In this document: positions 34,637-43,458 of the stretch, in pieces
How the letters are laid out: each line of letters begins with the position of its first letter
Numbering within the stretch: position 1 is the first letter of the stretch
From: Rhizobium etli 8C-3
GTDB lineage: Bacteria > Pseudomonadota > Alphaproteobacteria > Rhizobiales > Rhizobiaceae
Direction: 5' to 3'
NCBI RefSeq assembly: GCF_001908375.1
Contig: NZ_CP017241.1
Span: 1,801,001-1,865,000 of the forward strand
Length of the DNA stretch: 64,000 bases
Translations under genes and position numbers: made by a program
The notes under the pieces: generated by a model
Database searches by the model: none
Told to the model about the DNA's origin: nothing
The model's input: the letters and a program-made list of their open reading frames with translations, nothing else

Positions 34637-34677
34637 TTGTGCAATGCACAAAATCGCTTGACTATTTGTGCGACGCA
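34637..34677. promoter_or_regulatory. two TGC-N3-GCA motifs upstream of the phasin gene (candidate PhaR operator)
   Basis: TTGTGCA-A-TGCACAA at 34637-34651 is a perfect palindrome containing TGC-AAT-GCA. A second TGC-GAC-GCA lies at 34669-34677. A TTGACT (34658-34663) sits between them. PhaR of Paracoccus binds TGC-rich sites of the CTGC-N3-GCAG type, so these are good operator candidates. Confidence 0.5.
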
Positions 34678-34720
34678 GCTACCTTCCGGGTTAGCCAAAC
34701 ACCAAAAGGAGGAGACGTAC

Positions 34721-35089
34721 ATGTTCAACTTCGACGACACGAGCCGGAAGAGCAAGGAAGCCATGGACACGATGCTGAAGAGCTATTCCGACACGGCCAA
34801 GGGCGTCCAGGCGATCGCCACCGAAGCTGCCGAATTTTCGAAGAAATCCTTTCAGGACGCCGTCAATCATTTCGAGACGCTTTCGGGCGCCCGCAGCTTT
34901 GAAACGGTCTTCGAGTTGCAGACCGGCTTCATAAAGTCCTCCTACGAAAACTTCATCGCCGAGGCGACGAAGATGGGAGAAATGTACGCCGATCTCGCCA
35001 AGGGCGCCTACAAGCCTTACGAACCGCCAGTACCGGTTCCCTCCGCAAAGCCGCCCAAGGCTGCCCAGGTGACGCCCACAGCTGCGTAA
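34721..35089 (+). CDS. phasin family protein
   Basis: 122 residues from ATG 34721, with AAGGAGGAG upstream. Phasin_2-type sequence: TMLKSYSDTAKGVQAIATEA, SFQDAVNHFETLSGARSFE and FELQTGFIKSSYENFIAEAT, then a Pro-rich tail. Phasins coat polyhydroxybutyrate granules. It is monocistronic, with its own terminator and putative PhaR sites. Confidence 0.88.
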   Translation: MFNFDDTSRKSKEAMDTMLKSYSDTAKGVQAIATEAAEFSKKSFQDAVNHFETLSGARSFETVFELQTGFIKSSYENFIAEATKMGEMYADLAKGAYKPYEPPVPVPSAKPPKAAQVTPTAA

Positions 35090-35125
35090 ATGCGACGGTG
35101 CGAACAGCGCACCCCTTGAAAAACG

Positions 35126-35159
35126 AAGACCGGCAACGCATCTGCGGCCGGTCTTTTTT
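35126..35159 (+). terminator. terminator after the phasin gene
   Basis: AAGACCGGC (35126-35134) pairs with GCCGGTCTT (35147-35155), followed by a T-run ending at 35159. Confidence 0.85.
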
Positions 35160-35343
35160 GTTTCGAGAAGCCCCTCAAGTAATCGAATGGCACTTTTTCA
35201 GTCTTTGCGTCGAGTCGTGTGGAATTGTGATTGCAGTCGCAAACAAGGGGCTTAAAATCGCTCTATTATGAACTAAGTTAGTGTTTCAGATATCCGGCGG
35301 GTAAAGCAGCCTCCCATGCACCACCGGATAGACCGAGGAATGA

Positions 35344-35703
35344 ATGACAATGATCGCAAAGCCGATCCGGATGCAAAATGACAGCGAAAGGAACGGGGAC
35401 AACGGAAATCGCGGAACCTCGGTCATCACACGCACGAAGCCGAAGACCAAGAAGCCCAATCTCTACCGCGTGCTGATTTTGAATGACGACTACACTCCTA
35501 TGGAATTCGTCATCCACATCCTGGAGCGGTTTTTCCAGAAGGATCGTGAAAGTGCCACTCGCATCATGCTTCATGTCCATAATCACGGCGTCGGCGAATG
35601 CGGGATATTTACATACGAGGTAGCGGAGACGAAGGTAAGCCAGGTGATGGACTTCGCCCGTCAGCACCAGCATCCGCTGCAGTGCGTCATGGAAAAGAAG
35701 TGA
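35344..35703 (+). CDS. clpS: ATP-dependent Clp protease adaptor ClpS
   Basis: Delivers N-degron substrates to ClpAP. 119 residues: a variable N-terminus, then [20 protein letters not shown] (N-degron pocket with the ND and M residues), [20 protein letters not shown] and a final [20 protein letters not shown] five bases before ATG 35344 supports this start. Ten bases before clpA. Confidence 0.95.
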   Translation: MTMIAKPIRMQNDSERNGDNGNRGTSVITRTKPKTKKPNLYRVLILNDDYTPMEFVIHILERFFQKDRESATRIMLHVHNHGVGECGIFTYEVAETKVSQVMDFARQHQHPLQCVMEKK

Positions 35704-35713
35704 GGATCTCAAC

Positions 35714-38200
35714 GTGCCAACATTTTCGCCTAGTCTTGAGAAGGCGCTCCATCAGGCACTGACCTTTGCCAACGAGCGGCATCACGAATATGCAACGCTC
35801 GAGCATCTGCTGCTCGCCTTGATCGACGATGCCGATGCGGCAGCTGTCATGGGTGCATGCAATGTCGACCTCGACGCGCTGCGCAAGACGCTGATCGAAT
35901 ACGTCGACAACGAACTCTCCAATCTTGTCACCGGATATGACGAGGACTCCAAGCCCACCTCCGGCTTCCAACGCGTCATCCAGCGTGCCGTGATCCATGT
36001 TCAATCGTCCGGACGGGAAGAAGTGACGGGGGCGAATGTCCTTGTCGCGATCTTTGCCGAGCGCGAAAGCCATGCGGCCTACTTCCTGCAGGAGCAGGAA
36101 ATGACCCGGTACGACGCGGTCAACTATATCTCCCACGGAATCGGCAAGCGCCCGGGCTCGTCGGAGGTTCGCACGCCCCGGGGTGCCGACGAGGAAGCCG
36201 AAAGCAAGCCGACTGCATCGCGCGGCAGCGAGGATGAAGGCGGCGCCAAGAAGCAGCAGGATGCTCTTAAGGCCTATTGCGTCAATCTCAACGAGAAGGC
36301 CAAGAGCGGCAAGATCGATCCGTTGATCGGCCGTAACTCGGAAGTCAGCCGTACGATCCAGGTGCTGTGCCGCCGCTCCAAGAACAACCCGCTATATGTG
36401 GGCGATCCGGGCGTCGGCAAGACAGCGATCGCTGAGGGCCTCGCCAAGCGCATCGTCGAAGGCAAGGTGCCCGAAGCACTCGCCGACGCCACCATCTTCT
36501 CGCTCGACATGGGCACGCTGCTTGCCGGCACGCGTTACCGTGGCGACTTCGAAGAGCGCCTGAAGCAGGTCGTCAAGGAACTCGAAGAATATCCGGGGGC
36601 CGTACTCTTCATCGACGAGATCCACACCGTTATTGGTGCGGGCGCCACATCTGGCGGCGCGATGGATGCGTCGAACCTTCTGAAGCCGGCGCTTTCGTCC
36701 GGTGCGATACGCTGCATCGGTTCGACGACCTACAAGGAATACCGCCAGTTCTTCGAGAAGGACCGGGCTCTGGTTCGCCGTTTCCAGAAGATCGATGTCA
36801 ACGAGCCGTCGATCGATGATGCGATCGAAATCATGAAAGGCCTGAAGCCTTATTTCGAAGAGTACCACCACCTGCGCTACTCGAACGACGCCATCAAGTC
36901 GGCGGTCGAGCTGTCGGCACGCTATATCTCCGACCGCAAGCTGCCTGACAAGGCGATCGACGTCATCGATGAAACCGGTGCCGCTCAGATGCTTCTACCG
37001 CCATCCAGGCGCCGCAAGCTGATTACCGAAAAGGAGATCGAAGCGACGGTCGCGACCATGGCTCGCATTCCGCCAAAGAGCGTTTCCAAGGACGATGAAG
37101 CCGTTCTCGCCAACCTGGAGCAGGAACTGCGCTCGGTAGTCTACGGCCAGGATATGGCAATCGAAGCCCTTTCGACCTCGATAAAGCTGGCGCGCGCCGG
37201 GCTCCGCGAGCCGAACAAGCCGATCGGCGCCTACGTCTTCTCCGGTCCGACGGGTGTCGGCAAGACGGAAGTGGCCAAGCAGCTTGCTTCGTCGCTCGGC
37301 GTCGAGATGCTGCGCTTCGACATGTCGGAATATATGGAACGGCACACGGTTTCTCGCCTGCTCGGCGCACCTCCCGGTTATGTCGGCTTCGACCAAGGCG
37401 GCCTTTTGACCGACGGCGTCGACCAGCATCCGCATTGCGTGGTCTTGCTCGACGAGATCGAGAAGGCGCATCCGGATATCTACAATATCCTGCTGCAGGT
37501 CATGGACCATGGCGCGCTGACTGACCATAACGGCAAGAAGATCGACTTCCGCAACGTCATCTTGATCATGACGACCAATGCGGGCGCGTCGGAAATGGCC
37601 AAGGCTGCAATCGGCTTCGGCTCGTCCAAGCGCACCGGCGAGGATGAGGAGGCGCTAACCCGCCTGTTCACGCCGGAATTCCGCAACCGTCTCGACGCGA
37701 TCATTCCCTTCGCATCGCTGCCTACGGCCGTCATCCACAAAGTCGTGCAGAAGTTCATCATGCAGCTGGAGGCTCAGCTTTCTGAGCGCAACGTCACTTT
37801 CGACCTGCAGGAGGAAGCGATCGACTGGCTGGCGGAAAAGGGTTACGACGAGAAGATGGGGGCCCGCCCACTTGCCCGCGTCATCCAGGATGCGATCAAG
37901 AAGCCACTGGCGAACGAAATCCTCTTCGGCAAGCTGAAGAAGGGCGGCGTCGTCAACGTCACCGTCGGCCCGAAAGAAGACGGCAAGCCCGGCATCATCC
38001 TCGAAGCGATCCCCGAATCCGCGCCAATCAAGCCGAAGCCGGAAGCCGAAACCGTTCATCCGGAAACTGACGATGAGGATGACGGCGAGCTGAAGACGAA
38101 GGCAAAGGCCAAGAAGGTGGCGGTTAAGAAGGCGAAGGCCGAGATCAGGGACGCACCGAAGAAGGCGAGTGCTGTGCCAAAGGTCCCGCGGAGGAAATAG
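35714..38200 (+). CDS. clpA: ATP-dependent Clp protease ATPase ClpA
   Basis: Hexameric unfoldase that feeds ClpP. 828 residues, GTG start. An N-domain binding ClpS covers ~1-145. AAA-1 has Walker A GDPGVGKT near 235 and Walker B VLFIDEIHT. AAA-2 has GPTGVGKTE near 513 and VVLLDEIEKAHPD. The ClpP-contacting loop and C-terminal D2-small domain follow. The end is unusual: ~60 extra residues rich in Lys, Ala, Glu and Pro. Forms an operon with clpS; a hairpin terminator follows. Confidence 0.96.
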   Translation: MPTFSPSLEKALHQALTFANERHHEYATLEHLLLALIDDADAAAVMGACNVDLDALRKTLIEYVDNELSNLVTGYDEDSKPTSGFQRVIQRAVIHVQSSGREEVTGANVLVAIFAERESHAAYFLQEQEMTRYDAVNYISHGIGKRPGSSEVRTPRGADEEAESKPTASRGSEDEGGAKKQQDALKAYCVNLNEKAKSGKIDPLIGRNSEVSRTIQVLCRRSKNNPLYVGDPGVGKTAIAEGLAKRIVEGKVPEALADATIFSLDMGTLLAGTRYRGDFEERLKQVVKELEEYPGAVLFIDEIHTVIGAGATSGGAMDASNLLKPALSSGAIRCIGSTTYKEYRQFFEKDRALVRRFQKIDVNEPSIDDAIEIMKGLKPYFEEYHHLRYSNDAIKSAVELSARYISDRKLPDKAIDVIDETGAAQMLLPPSRRRKLITEKEIEATVATMARIPPKSVSKDDEAVLANLEQELRSVVYGQDMAIEALSTSIKLARAGLREPNKPIGAYVFSGPTGVGKTEVAKQLASSLGVEMLRFDMSEYMERHTVSRLLGAPPGYVGFDQGGLLTDGVDQHPHCVVLLDEIEKAHPDIYNILLQVMDHGALTDHNGKKIDFRNVILIMTTNAGASEMAKAAIGFGSSKRTGEDEEALTRLFTPEFRNRLDAIIPFASLPTAVIHKVVQKFIMQLEAQLSERNVTFDLQEEAIDWLAEKGYDEKMGARPLARVIQDAIKKPLANEILFGKLKKGGVVNVTVGPKEDGKPGIILEAIPESAPIKPKPEAETVHPETDDEDDGELKTKAKAKKVAVKKAKAEIRDAPKKASAVPKVPRRK

Positions 38201-38223
38201 TCTTTCGCATTGACTGAATGTAG

Positions 38224-38245
38224 AAGGCCGCAGCGATGCGGCCTT
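38224..38245 (+). terminator. terminator after clpA
   Basis: AAGGCCGCA (38224-38232), loop GCGA, TGCGGCCTT (38237-38245), then T and mixed bases. Confidence 0.75.
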
Positions 38246-38424
38246 TCATATTATTGGGTTTTCGGGGCCGCAAGGCCGTTCCAACAGGCCAGCCTCGTTC
38301 CTGCCCTGGGCTAACCCGCCGACATCAGGACGAGGGCTTGCCGGTACTCGGGAAAAGTCGAACCGCACCGAAGCCGACAAGCCGCGACGTTGCTGTGATG
38401 GCGCGCAAATGGTCAGCAGGATTT

Positions 38425-38550
38425 TCCGATCTCAACGGAACACTAGATCGAGAGCGTGTTAACATTCTTGAGCCTTGGCGCGATCAGCAGTCTGTGGCCG
38501 CCTGGCGGGTCGCGAGCTCGCCGAAATTCATAGGCTTGACACTTGCCTGA
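38425..38550 (+). pseudogene. possible remnant of an ABM-type monooxygenase
   Basis: The frame ends SDLNGTLDRERVNILEPWRD then QQSVAAWR. The D-x-x-RVN-x-x-E-x-W pattern recalls the last strand and helix of antibiotic-biosynthesis-monooxygenase (ABM) proteins. The N-terminal two thirds are missing and no start is evident. The rest of 38246-38636 is empty. Confidence 0.3.
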
Positions 38551-38636
38551 ACCTCCACCGGACTGACTGAAGGGGCGGAAGAACCTTTCTCCCACGTCGC
38601 AGCAGTCATTTGACGGCTCTGCAAAGATCTTGAAAC

Positions 38637-39068
38637 CTAGTTCCCAAGTTCGCCCTTTATCTTTTCTGCATTCGCGGCGAGCACGTCGCCGTCCTCCATC
38701 TTGCCGGAATGTGGCTTGAGGGCAACGCCCTCGTGGCGCGGGATGACGTGGAAGTGCAAGTGGAAGACGCTCTGGCCTGCGGCCGGTTCGTTGAATTGGC
38801 AGACCAGGACGCCGTCGGCGTCGAAGGCCTCTTTAACGGCCTTCGCGATCTTCTGGACGACGGGAATCGTCTGCGCGAGGACCGTGGGGTCGGCATCGAG
38901 AATATTGCGCGACGGCGCCTTCGGTACGACAAGGACATGGCCGGGTGCCTGCGGCATGGCGTCCATGAAGGCTACCGTATGGCTGTCCTCATAGATGCGG
39001 TGCGACGGGATCTCGCCGCGCAGGATCTTGGCGAAGATATTGCTGTCGTCGTAAGCGGCGCTGGTCAT
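38637..39068 (-). CDS. HIT-family nucleotide hydrolase
   Basis: 143 residues from ATG 39068. N-terminal NIFAKILRGEIPSHRIYEDS, then HVLVVPKAPSRNI and the histidine triad QSVFHLHFHVIPRHEG. Probably a HinT-like AMP-N hydrolase. The substrate is not defined. It follows the FemAB-like gene by 53 bp on the same strand. Confidence 0.92.
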   Translation of the reverse strand: MTSAAYDDSNIFAKILRGEIPSHRIYEDSHTVAFMDAMPQAPGHVLVVPKAPSRNILDADPTVLAQTIPVVQKIAKAVKEAFDADGVLVCQFNEPAAGQSVFHLHFHVIPRHEGVALKPHSGKMEDGDVLAANAEKIKGELGN

Positions 39069-39121
39069 CTCGAAATCTCCTCGTTCTCCGGTGATCGGGT
39101 ATCGCAGCAAAGGCGCTGGCG

Positions 39122-40312
39122 TCAATCCTCCTGCTGCCGTTCGCCTTTGCGGAACGGACTGTGCTCGGCGAGTATCTCGTTCATGTGCTCGACGTCCTCT
39201 CGTTCACGTTCCAGATAGTCGGCAATCGCGCGCCGCAGGCCGGCATGGGCGACATAATGCGCCGAATGTGTTGTCACCGGCAGGTAACCGCGCGCCAGCT
39301 TGTGTTCGCCTTGCGCGCCCGCCTCTACGCGCTTCAGGCCCTTGGCGAGCGCGAAGTCGATCGCCTGATGATAACAGACCTCGAAATGCAGGAAGGGATG
39401 CTCTTCGACGCAGCCCCAGTGCCGGCCGTAGAGCGTATCAGCGCCGATAAAGTTGATGGCTCCCGCGACATAGCGGCCGTTGCGCTTGGCCATCACCAAC
39501 AGGACATCTTCAGGCATACGCTCGCCGATCAGCGAGTAGAACTTGCGGGTGAGGTATGGCCGTCCCCATTTGCGGCCGCCGGTATCCATGTAGAACGCGA
39601 AGAATTGGTCCCAGATTCGTTCGGTGAGATCGCTGCCGGTCAGCCAGTCGATGCTGATGCCGTTTTCGAGCGCCGTGCGTCGCTCCTTGCGCAACGCCTT
39701 GCGCTTGCGCGAGGCCAGGGTTTCGAGGAATTCCTCGTGATTGGCGTAGCCCTCGTTGATGAAATGGAACTGCTGGTCGGTCCGGTGCAGGTAGCCTTCG
39801 GTCTCAAAAACACCGATTTCGTCTTCCGGCACGAAGGTGACGTGCGCCGATGAGATGCCGAGGCGGCGGACGACTTCCTTCAGACTTTCTGCAATGGCGT
39901 TCTGGATCGGCCGCCGTTCAAGACCCTCGGCAACGAGCAAACGTGGACCGGTCGCCGGCGTGAAGGGGATCGAACATTGCAGCTTCGGGTAATACCGCCC
40001 GCCGGCTCGCTCGAACGCATCTGCCCAGCCGTGGTCGAAGACGTATTCGCCCTGGCTGTGACTCTTCAGATAACCGGGCAGAGCGCCGATCAGTTCGCCC
40101 CTTTCCGTCTCAAGCAGCAGGTGGTGGCCGAGCCAGCCGGTTTGTGCGGTGGCAGAGCTTGACTCTTCGAGCGCGGAGAGGAAGGCGTGCGACAGGAAGG
40201 GGTTATAGGCGAGCGTCTTGCCTTCCTTAGACGTTCCGGAAAGCCGGGACCAGCTTTCTGTGGAAATCGCGGTGAAGGACCGTTCGACGCGGATCGATAA
40301 TTCGTCTGTCAT
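39122..40312 (-). CDS. FemAB/GNAT-like protein (DUF482)
   Basis: 396 residues. NPFLSHAFLSALEESSSA near the N-terminus, GWLGHHLLLE, then a long segment with KRKALRKERR and a C-terminal GNAT-like half with GRHWGCVEEHPFLHFEVCYH and GAQGEHKLARGYLP. This pattern matches DUF482, related to peptidoglycan Fem-type acyltransferases. The substrate is unknown. Two genes, with the HIT gene, appear co-directional. Confidence 0.85.
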   Translation of the reverse strand: MTDELSIRVERSFTAISTESWSRLSGTSKEGKTLAYNPFLSHAFLSALEESSSATAQTGWLGHHLLLETERGELIGALPGYLKSHSQGEYVFDHGWADAFERAGGRYYPKLQCSIPFTPATGPRLLVAEGLERRPIQNAIAESLKEVVRRLGISSAHVTFVPEDEIGVFETEGYLHRTDQQFHFINEGYANHEEFLETLASRKRKALRKERRTALENGISIDWLTGSDLTERIWDQFFAFYMDTGGRKWGRPYLTRKFYSLIGERMPEDVLLVMAKRNGRYVAGAINFIGADTLYGRHWGCVEEHPFLHFEVCYHQAIDFALAKGLKRVEAGAQGEHKLARGYLPVTTHSAHYVAHAGLRRAIADYLEREREDVEHMNEILAEHSPFRKGERQQED

Positions 40313-40390
40313 GGAGCAAATGCGAGGCCCTTGGGAGGAGGATATTGGCTCCCCTTCAGTCTGCGCATGATCTTGTCCAAAAAGCGAGCG

Positions 40391-41110
40391 TCAAACCGAA
40401 ACGCGGGGATCGAAACCTTCAAACGTCATCTGATCGGCATTCTCGAATGTGTGCTTGCGCGCCTTCTCGTCGCGGACAGTCCAGGTGATGACCGGGATGG
40501 CCTTGGCGCGCTGGCCGGTGATGAAGGCGTTTGGCAGATCGGCGAAGAAATAAGAGATGAAATCGAGGCCGATTTCCATAGCCCGTTCATGGTTCGCGAA
40601 TTCTTCCGGCTTGTTGCCGCCGGCGGTGAGGCCGAGCGGGTAGGGCGCGTTCAAGGCTTTGAGGTCGCGCAGCAGCCAATGGTCGAAGCTCATGAGCGCG
40701 ACCTTGCCGTCATAGGCTTCCAGCACGTCGACCACCGCTTCGGCAAAGCCCTCGTCGTCCGCCTCGCGGCCCTTGAGTTCGAGGATGAGCGGAACCTTGC
40801 CTTTGACGAGATCGAGCAATTGTCTGAGCGTCGGGATCTTGTCGGGCGTGCCGCCGACGGACAAAAGGCCGAGTTCCCTCGAGGTGCGCTCGCGGATATC
40901 GCCTTTTATATTGCAGAGACGTTCGAGGTTCTCGTCATGAAAGATGACCGGTACGCCATCTGATGCATAATGGAGATCGCATTCGATCGCGAACCCGGCG
41001 TCGACGGCGCGGGCAAAGGCGGTGAGCGTATTTTCCCAAATGGACTTGTTGGAGTCGTGGTAGCCGCGATGGGCGACCGGCAGTTCCTTGATCCAGGCGG
41101 CGGAGGTCAT
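40391..41110 (-). CDS. glycerophosphodiester phosphodiesterase
   Basis: Hydrolyses glycerophosphodiesters to glycerol-3-phosphate and alcohol. 239 residues from ATG 41110. The catalytic HRGYHDSNKSIWENT, then ECDLHYASDGVPVIFHDE, LKGREADDEGF and ISYFFADLP, all GDPD features. The start overlaps the RidA stop (41107-41110, ATGA), so the pair is coupled. Confidence 0.93.
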   Translation of the reverse strand: MTSAAWIKELPVAHRGYHDSNKSIWENTLTAFARAVDAGFAIECDLHYASDGVPVIFHDENLERLCNIKGDIRERTSRELGLLSVGGTPDKIPTLRQLLDLVKGKVPLILELKGREADDEGFAEAVVDVLEAYDGKVALMSFDHWLLRDLKALNAPYPLGLTAGGNKPEEFANHERAMEIGLDFISYFFADLPNAFITGQRAKAIPVITWTVRDEKARKHTFENADQMTFEGFDPRVSV

Positions 41111-41577
41111 GACGCAATTTCCATGAGGGCATCTATTTCGACGGCGGCATTGAGCGGCAGCGCCGCCATGCCGACGGCGGCACGGGCATGCTTTCCCGCC
41201 TCCCCGAGGACGCCGGCGATGAGGTTCGATGCGCCGTTGATGACAAGATGCTGTTCGACGAATTCCGGGGTGGAGGAGACGAAGCCGTTGAGCTTGACGA
41301 CGCGTTTGATGCGGCCGAGATCGCCGCCCAGCGCCGCCTTCGCTTGAGCGAGAATGTTGATGGCGCAAAGCTCGGCGGCGCGCTGACCGGCGGGGACGTC
41401 GACATTCCTGCCAAGATGCCCGCTCACGACGACCTTTCCGCCTTCGAGCGGAAGCTGGCCGGAAATATGGAGCATGTTGCCGTTGATCACATAGGGAACA
41501 TAATTGGCAGCGGGTGCGGCCGCTTCCGGCAGAGTTATCCCCATTTCCATCAGGCGGGCCGCGATTTCATTCGACAT
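41107..41577 (-). CDS. RidA-family protein
   Basis: 156 residues. HISGQLPLEGGKVVVSGHLG, AAELCAINILAQAKAALGG and KLNGFVSSTPEF fit the YjgF/YER057c/UK114 group. The canonical arginine that binds the enamine carboxylate is not clearly aligned, so activity on 2-aminoacrylate is uncertain. Upstream gene of a coupled pair with the GDPD. Confidence 0.88.
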   Translation of the reverse strand: MSNEIAARLMEMGITLPEAAAPAANYVPYVINGNMLHISGQLPLEGGKVVVSGHLGRNVDVPAGQRAAELCAINILAQAKAALGGDLGRIKRVVKLNGFVSSTPEFVEQHLVINGASNLIAGVLGEAGKHARAAVGMAALPLNAAVEIDALMEIAS

Positions 41578-41714
41578 TTTCGTCTCCGCTTTTTGTTTCA
41601 GTTCTTCAAAAAATTATGCATCGGGACTAGAATCTTGCGTATGACGGTTTCGAGCCTCGATTTGGCCGAAAGCGTTCTTATAACATCGCGGCCGAGTCCA
41701 ACAGGAGATAATGG

Positions 41715-42554
41715 ATGTTCCGACCGAGTCTTGCCGCCCTTCTTCTTGCCGGCGTCGCAACGGGTGCCTGGGCGGCCGCGCCTGCCTCCGGCGCTGCGAT
41801 CGCCTCCGGTCTTGTCGCCCACCGGGCGATCTACGATCTCGAACTGAAGGACGCAACCGAGCGCTCTGGCATTGCCGGCATGTACGGGCGCATGGTCTAC
41901 GAGTTCAACGGCAACTATTGCGACGGCTTCACCACCAATTTCCGCTTCGTGACGCAGATCAACACCGGCGACAGCACCCGCGTCAGCGACCAGCAGACGA
42001 AGACTTTCGAGAACGTGAAGGATCGCCGCTTCACGTTCGAAACGAAGTCTTTCACGGACGATCAACTCGACAAGGAAGTCAACGGCGAGGCAAACGACAA
42101 GCCCGACGGCGTGACAGTCGATCTGACGCGCCCTCAGAGTAAAGAATTGCAACTCGCAGAAAGCCGCTTCCCGACCGAGCACATGCTCGACGTGATCGAG
42201 AATGCCAAGGCAGGCAGGCGCTTTTTTGAAGCCCGCGTCTTCGATGGCTCGGATGACGGGGACAAGCCCCTGGCGACGACGACCGTGGTCGGCAAGCAGA
42301 TGACGCCGGTTGCCGGCGACGAGGCGGATGCGGGCAATGCCGGCGCATTTTCCAAGACGGCCGTCTGGCCGGTGACGATTTCCTATTTCAACGAGAATAC
42401 GAAATCGGACGCTCTCCCGGTCTATCGCATGTCCTTCAAGCTCTATGAGAACGGCATTACGCGCGATCTCACCATGGATTATGGTGATTTCGTTCTGACC
42501 GGCAGGCTCGCGAAGCTGGAAATGCTGGATAAGAAGGCCGACACCTGCAAGTGA
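41715..42554 (+). CDS. eipB: EipB-family envelope integrity protein (DUF1849)
   Basis: 279 residues with signal peptide MFRPSLAALLLAGVATGAWA. Periplasmic beta-spiral protein supporting envelope integrity in Brucella. Two cysteines, at 69 (NGNYCDGF) and 278 (KADTCK), occupy the positions of the single disulfide known in Brucella EipB. FYDLE-like start LVAHRAIYDLELK and FPTEHMLDVIENAKAG are conserved. Monocistronic. Confidence 0.9.
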   Translation: MFRPSLAALLLAGVATGAWAAAPASGAAIASGLVAHRAIYDLELKDATERSGIAGMYGRMVYEFNGNYCDGFTTNFRFVTQINTGDSTRVSDQQTKTFENVKDRRFTFETKSFTDDQLDKEVNGEANDKPDGVTVDLTRPQSKELQLAESRFPTEHMLDVIENAKAGRRFFEARVFDGSDDGDKPLATTTVVGKQMTPVAGDEADAGNAGAFSKTAVWPVTISYFNENTKSDALPVYRMSFKLYENGITRDLTMDYGDFVLTGRLAKLEMLDKKADTCK

Positions 42555-42630
42555 CCGCTGGCGGCATTGTGGCGCATCTTGGACAACGAGATATGCCCTT
42601 TTTCTCTTTTTTGGGTGCATAATGGAAGTG

Positions 42631-42649
42631 CAGGACAGACATTGTCCTG
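42631..42649. repeat. 7-bp inverted repeat CAGGACA/TGTCCTG
   Basis: CAGGACA (42631-42637) and TGTCCTG (42643-42649), five-base spacer, 49 bp before the pentapeptide gene. A T-rich tract (TTTTTCTCTTTTTT) precedes it, so it could be an operator or the end of the eipB transcript. Confidence 0.5.
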
Positions 42650-42697
42650 CCCGAGTCTGCCGCCGTTGACGGGGCAGTGCCGATAGGGGGTGGGATA

Positions 42698-43408
42698 ATG
42701 AAGAACTTGTCACGGATTGCACGTTTGGGTCTTGCGGTCGCACTCGTTGGTGCCGCAGCCGCGTTATCGGGCAGTCATGTGATGGCCGCCGATTGCCATG
42801 ACAGGCCCAACGCTGGCGTCGACTGGAGCGAATGTACGAAGAAGAACCTGATGCTTGAAGGCAGTGACTTCGAAAAAGCTAGTCTCGCAGGCACGGATCT
42901 GTCGCAGACCAGCCTCAAGAATGCGAACCTTGCCTCGGCAAACCTCGAGAAAGCGACCCTGATACGCGCTTGGCTCGAAGGCGCAAAGGCCGATGGGGCG
43001 AGGTTCGACAAGATCGAGGCCTATCGGGTTGTGTTCCAGAATGCGTCGGCGCAGCGCGCTTCTTTCATCAGCGCTGAGCTGCAGCGCGCAGATTTCACTG
43101 GCGCACAGCTTTCGGGTGCGAACTTCGAAAAGGCCGAGCTGGGACGCGCAACTTTTGAAACGGCCGTATTGACCGGAGCCAGGTTTGCGCTTGCCAATCT
43201 CTCCCGCGCCGACCTCAGCGGCGCGAGCTTCGATGGTTCGATCGATTTTGATCGCGCCTTCATGTTTCTGACCAGAATAGAGGGGCTCGATCTCTCCGCT
43301 GCAACAGGGCTTCAGCAGTCACAGATCGAACTGGCCTGCGGCGACACGTCGACCAAGCTTCCTTCCGGTCTCACGACGCCGAAGAACTGGCCCTGCGCGA
43401 CGGACTGA
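42698..43408 (+). CDS. exported pentapeptide-repeat protein
   Basis: 236 residues from ATG 42698. A hydrophobic leader (IARLGLAVALVGAAAALSGS) and one short CHDRPNAGVDWSEC loop precede ~20 A(D/N)Lxx-type repeats from residue ~50 to 200 (for example GTDLSQTSLKNANLASANLE). The right-handed quadrilateral beta-helix should be periplasmic. The role is unknown. Confidence 0.85.
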   Translation: MKNLSRIARLGLAVALVGAAAALSGSHVMAADCHDRPNAGVDWSECTKKNLMLEGSDFEKASLAGTDLSQTSLKNANLASANLEKATLIRAWLEGAKADGARFDKIEAYRVVFQNASAQRASFISAELQRADFTGAQLSGANFEKAELGRATFETAVLTGARFALANLSRADLSGASFDGSIDFDRAFMFLTRIEGLDLSAATGLQQSQIELACGDTSTKLPSGLTTPKNWPCATD

Positions 43409-43458
43409 GCGGGCTCGCAACGCGGCAATGAAATCAATGTCCAGCGAGAGGCGCCGGC

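Noticed and set aside
41598..42743. 381-codon minus-strand frame opposite eipB
   Set aside because: Shadow frame; the plus-strand protein has a signal peptide and family cysteines.
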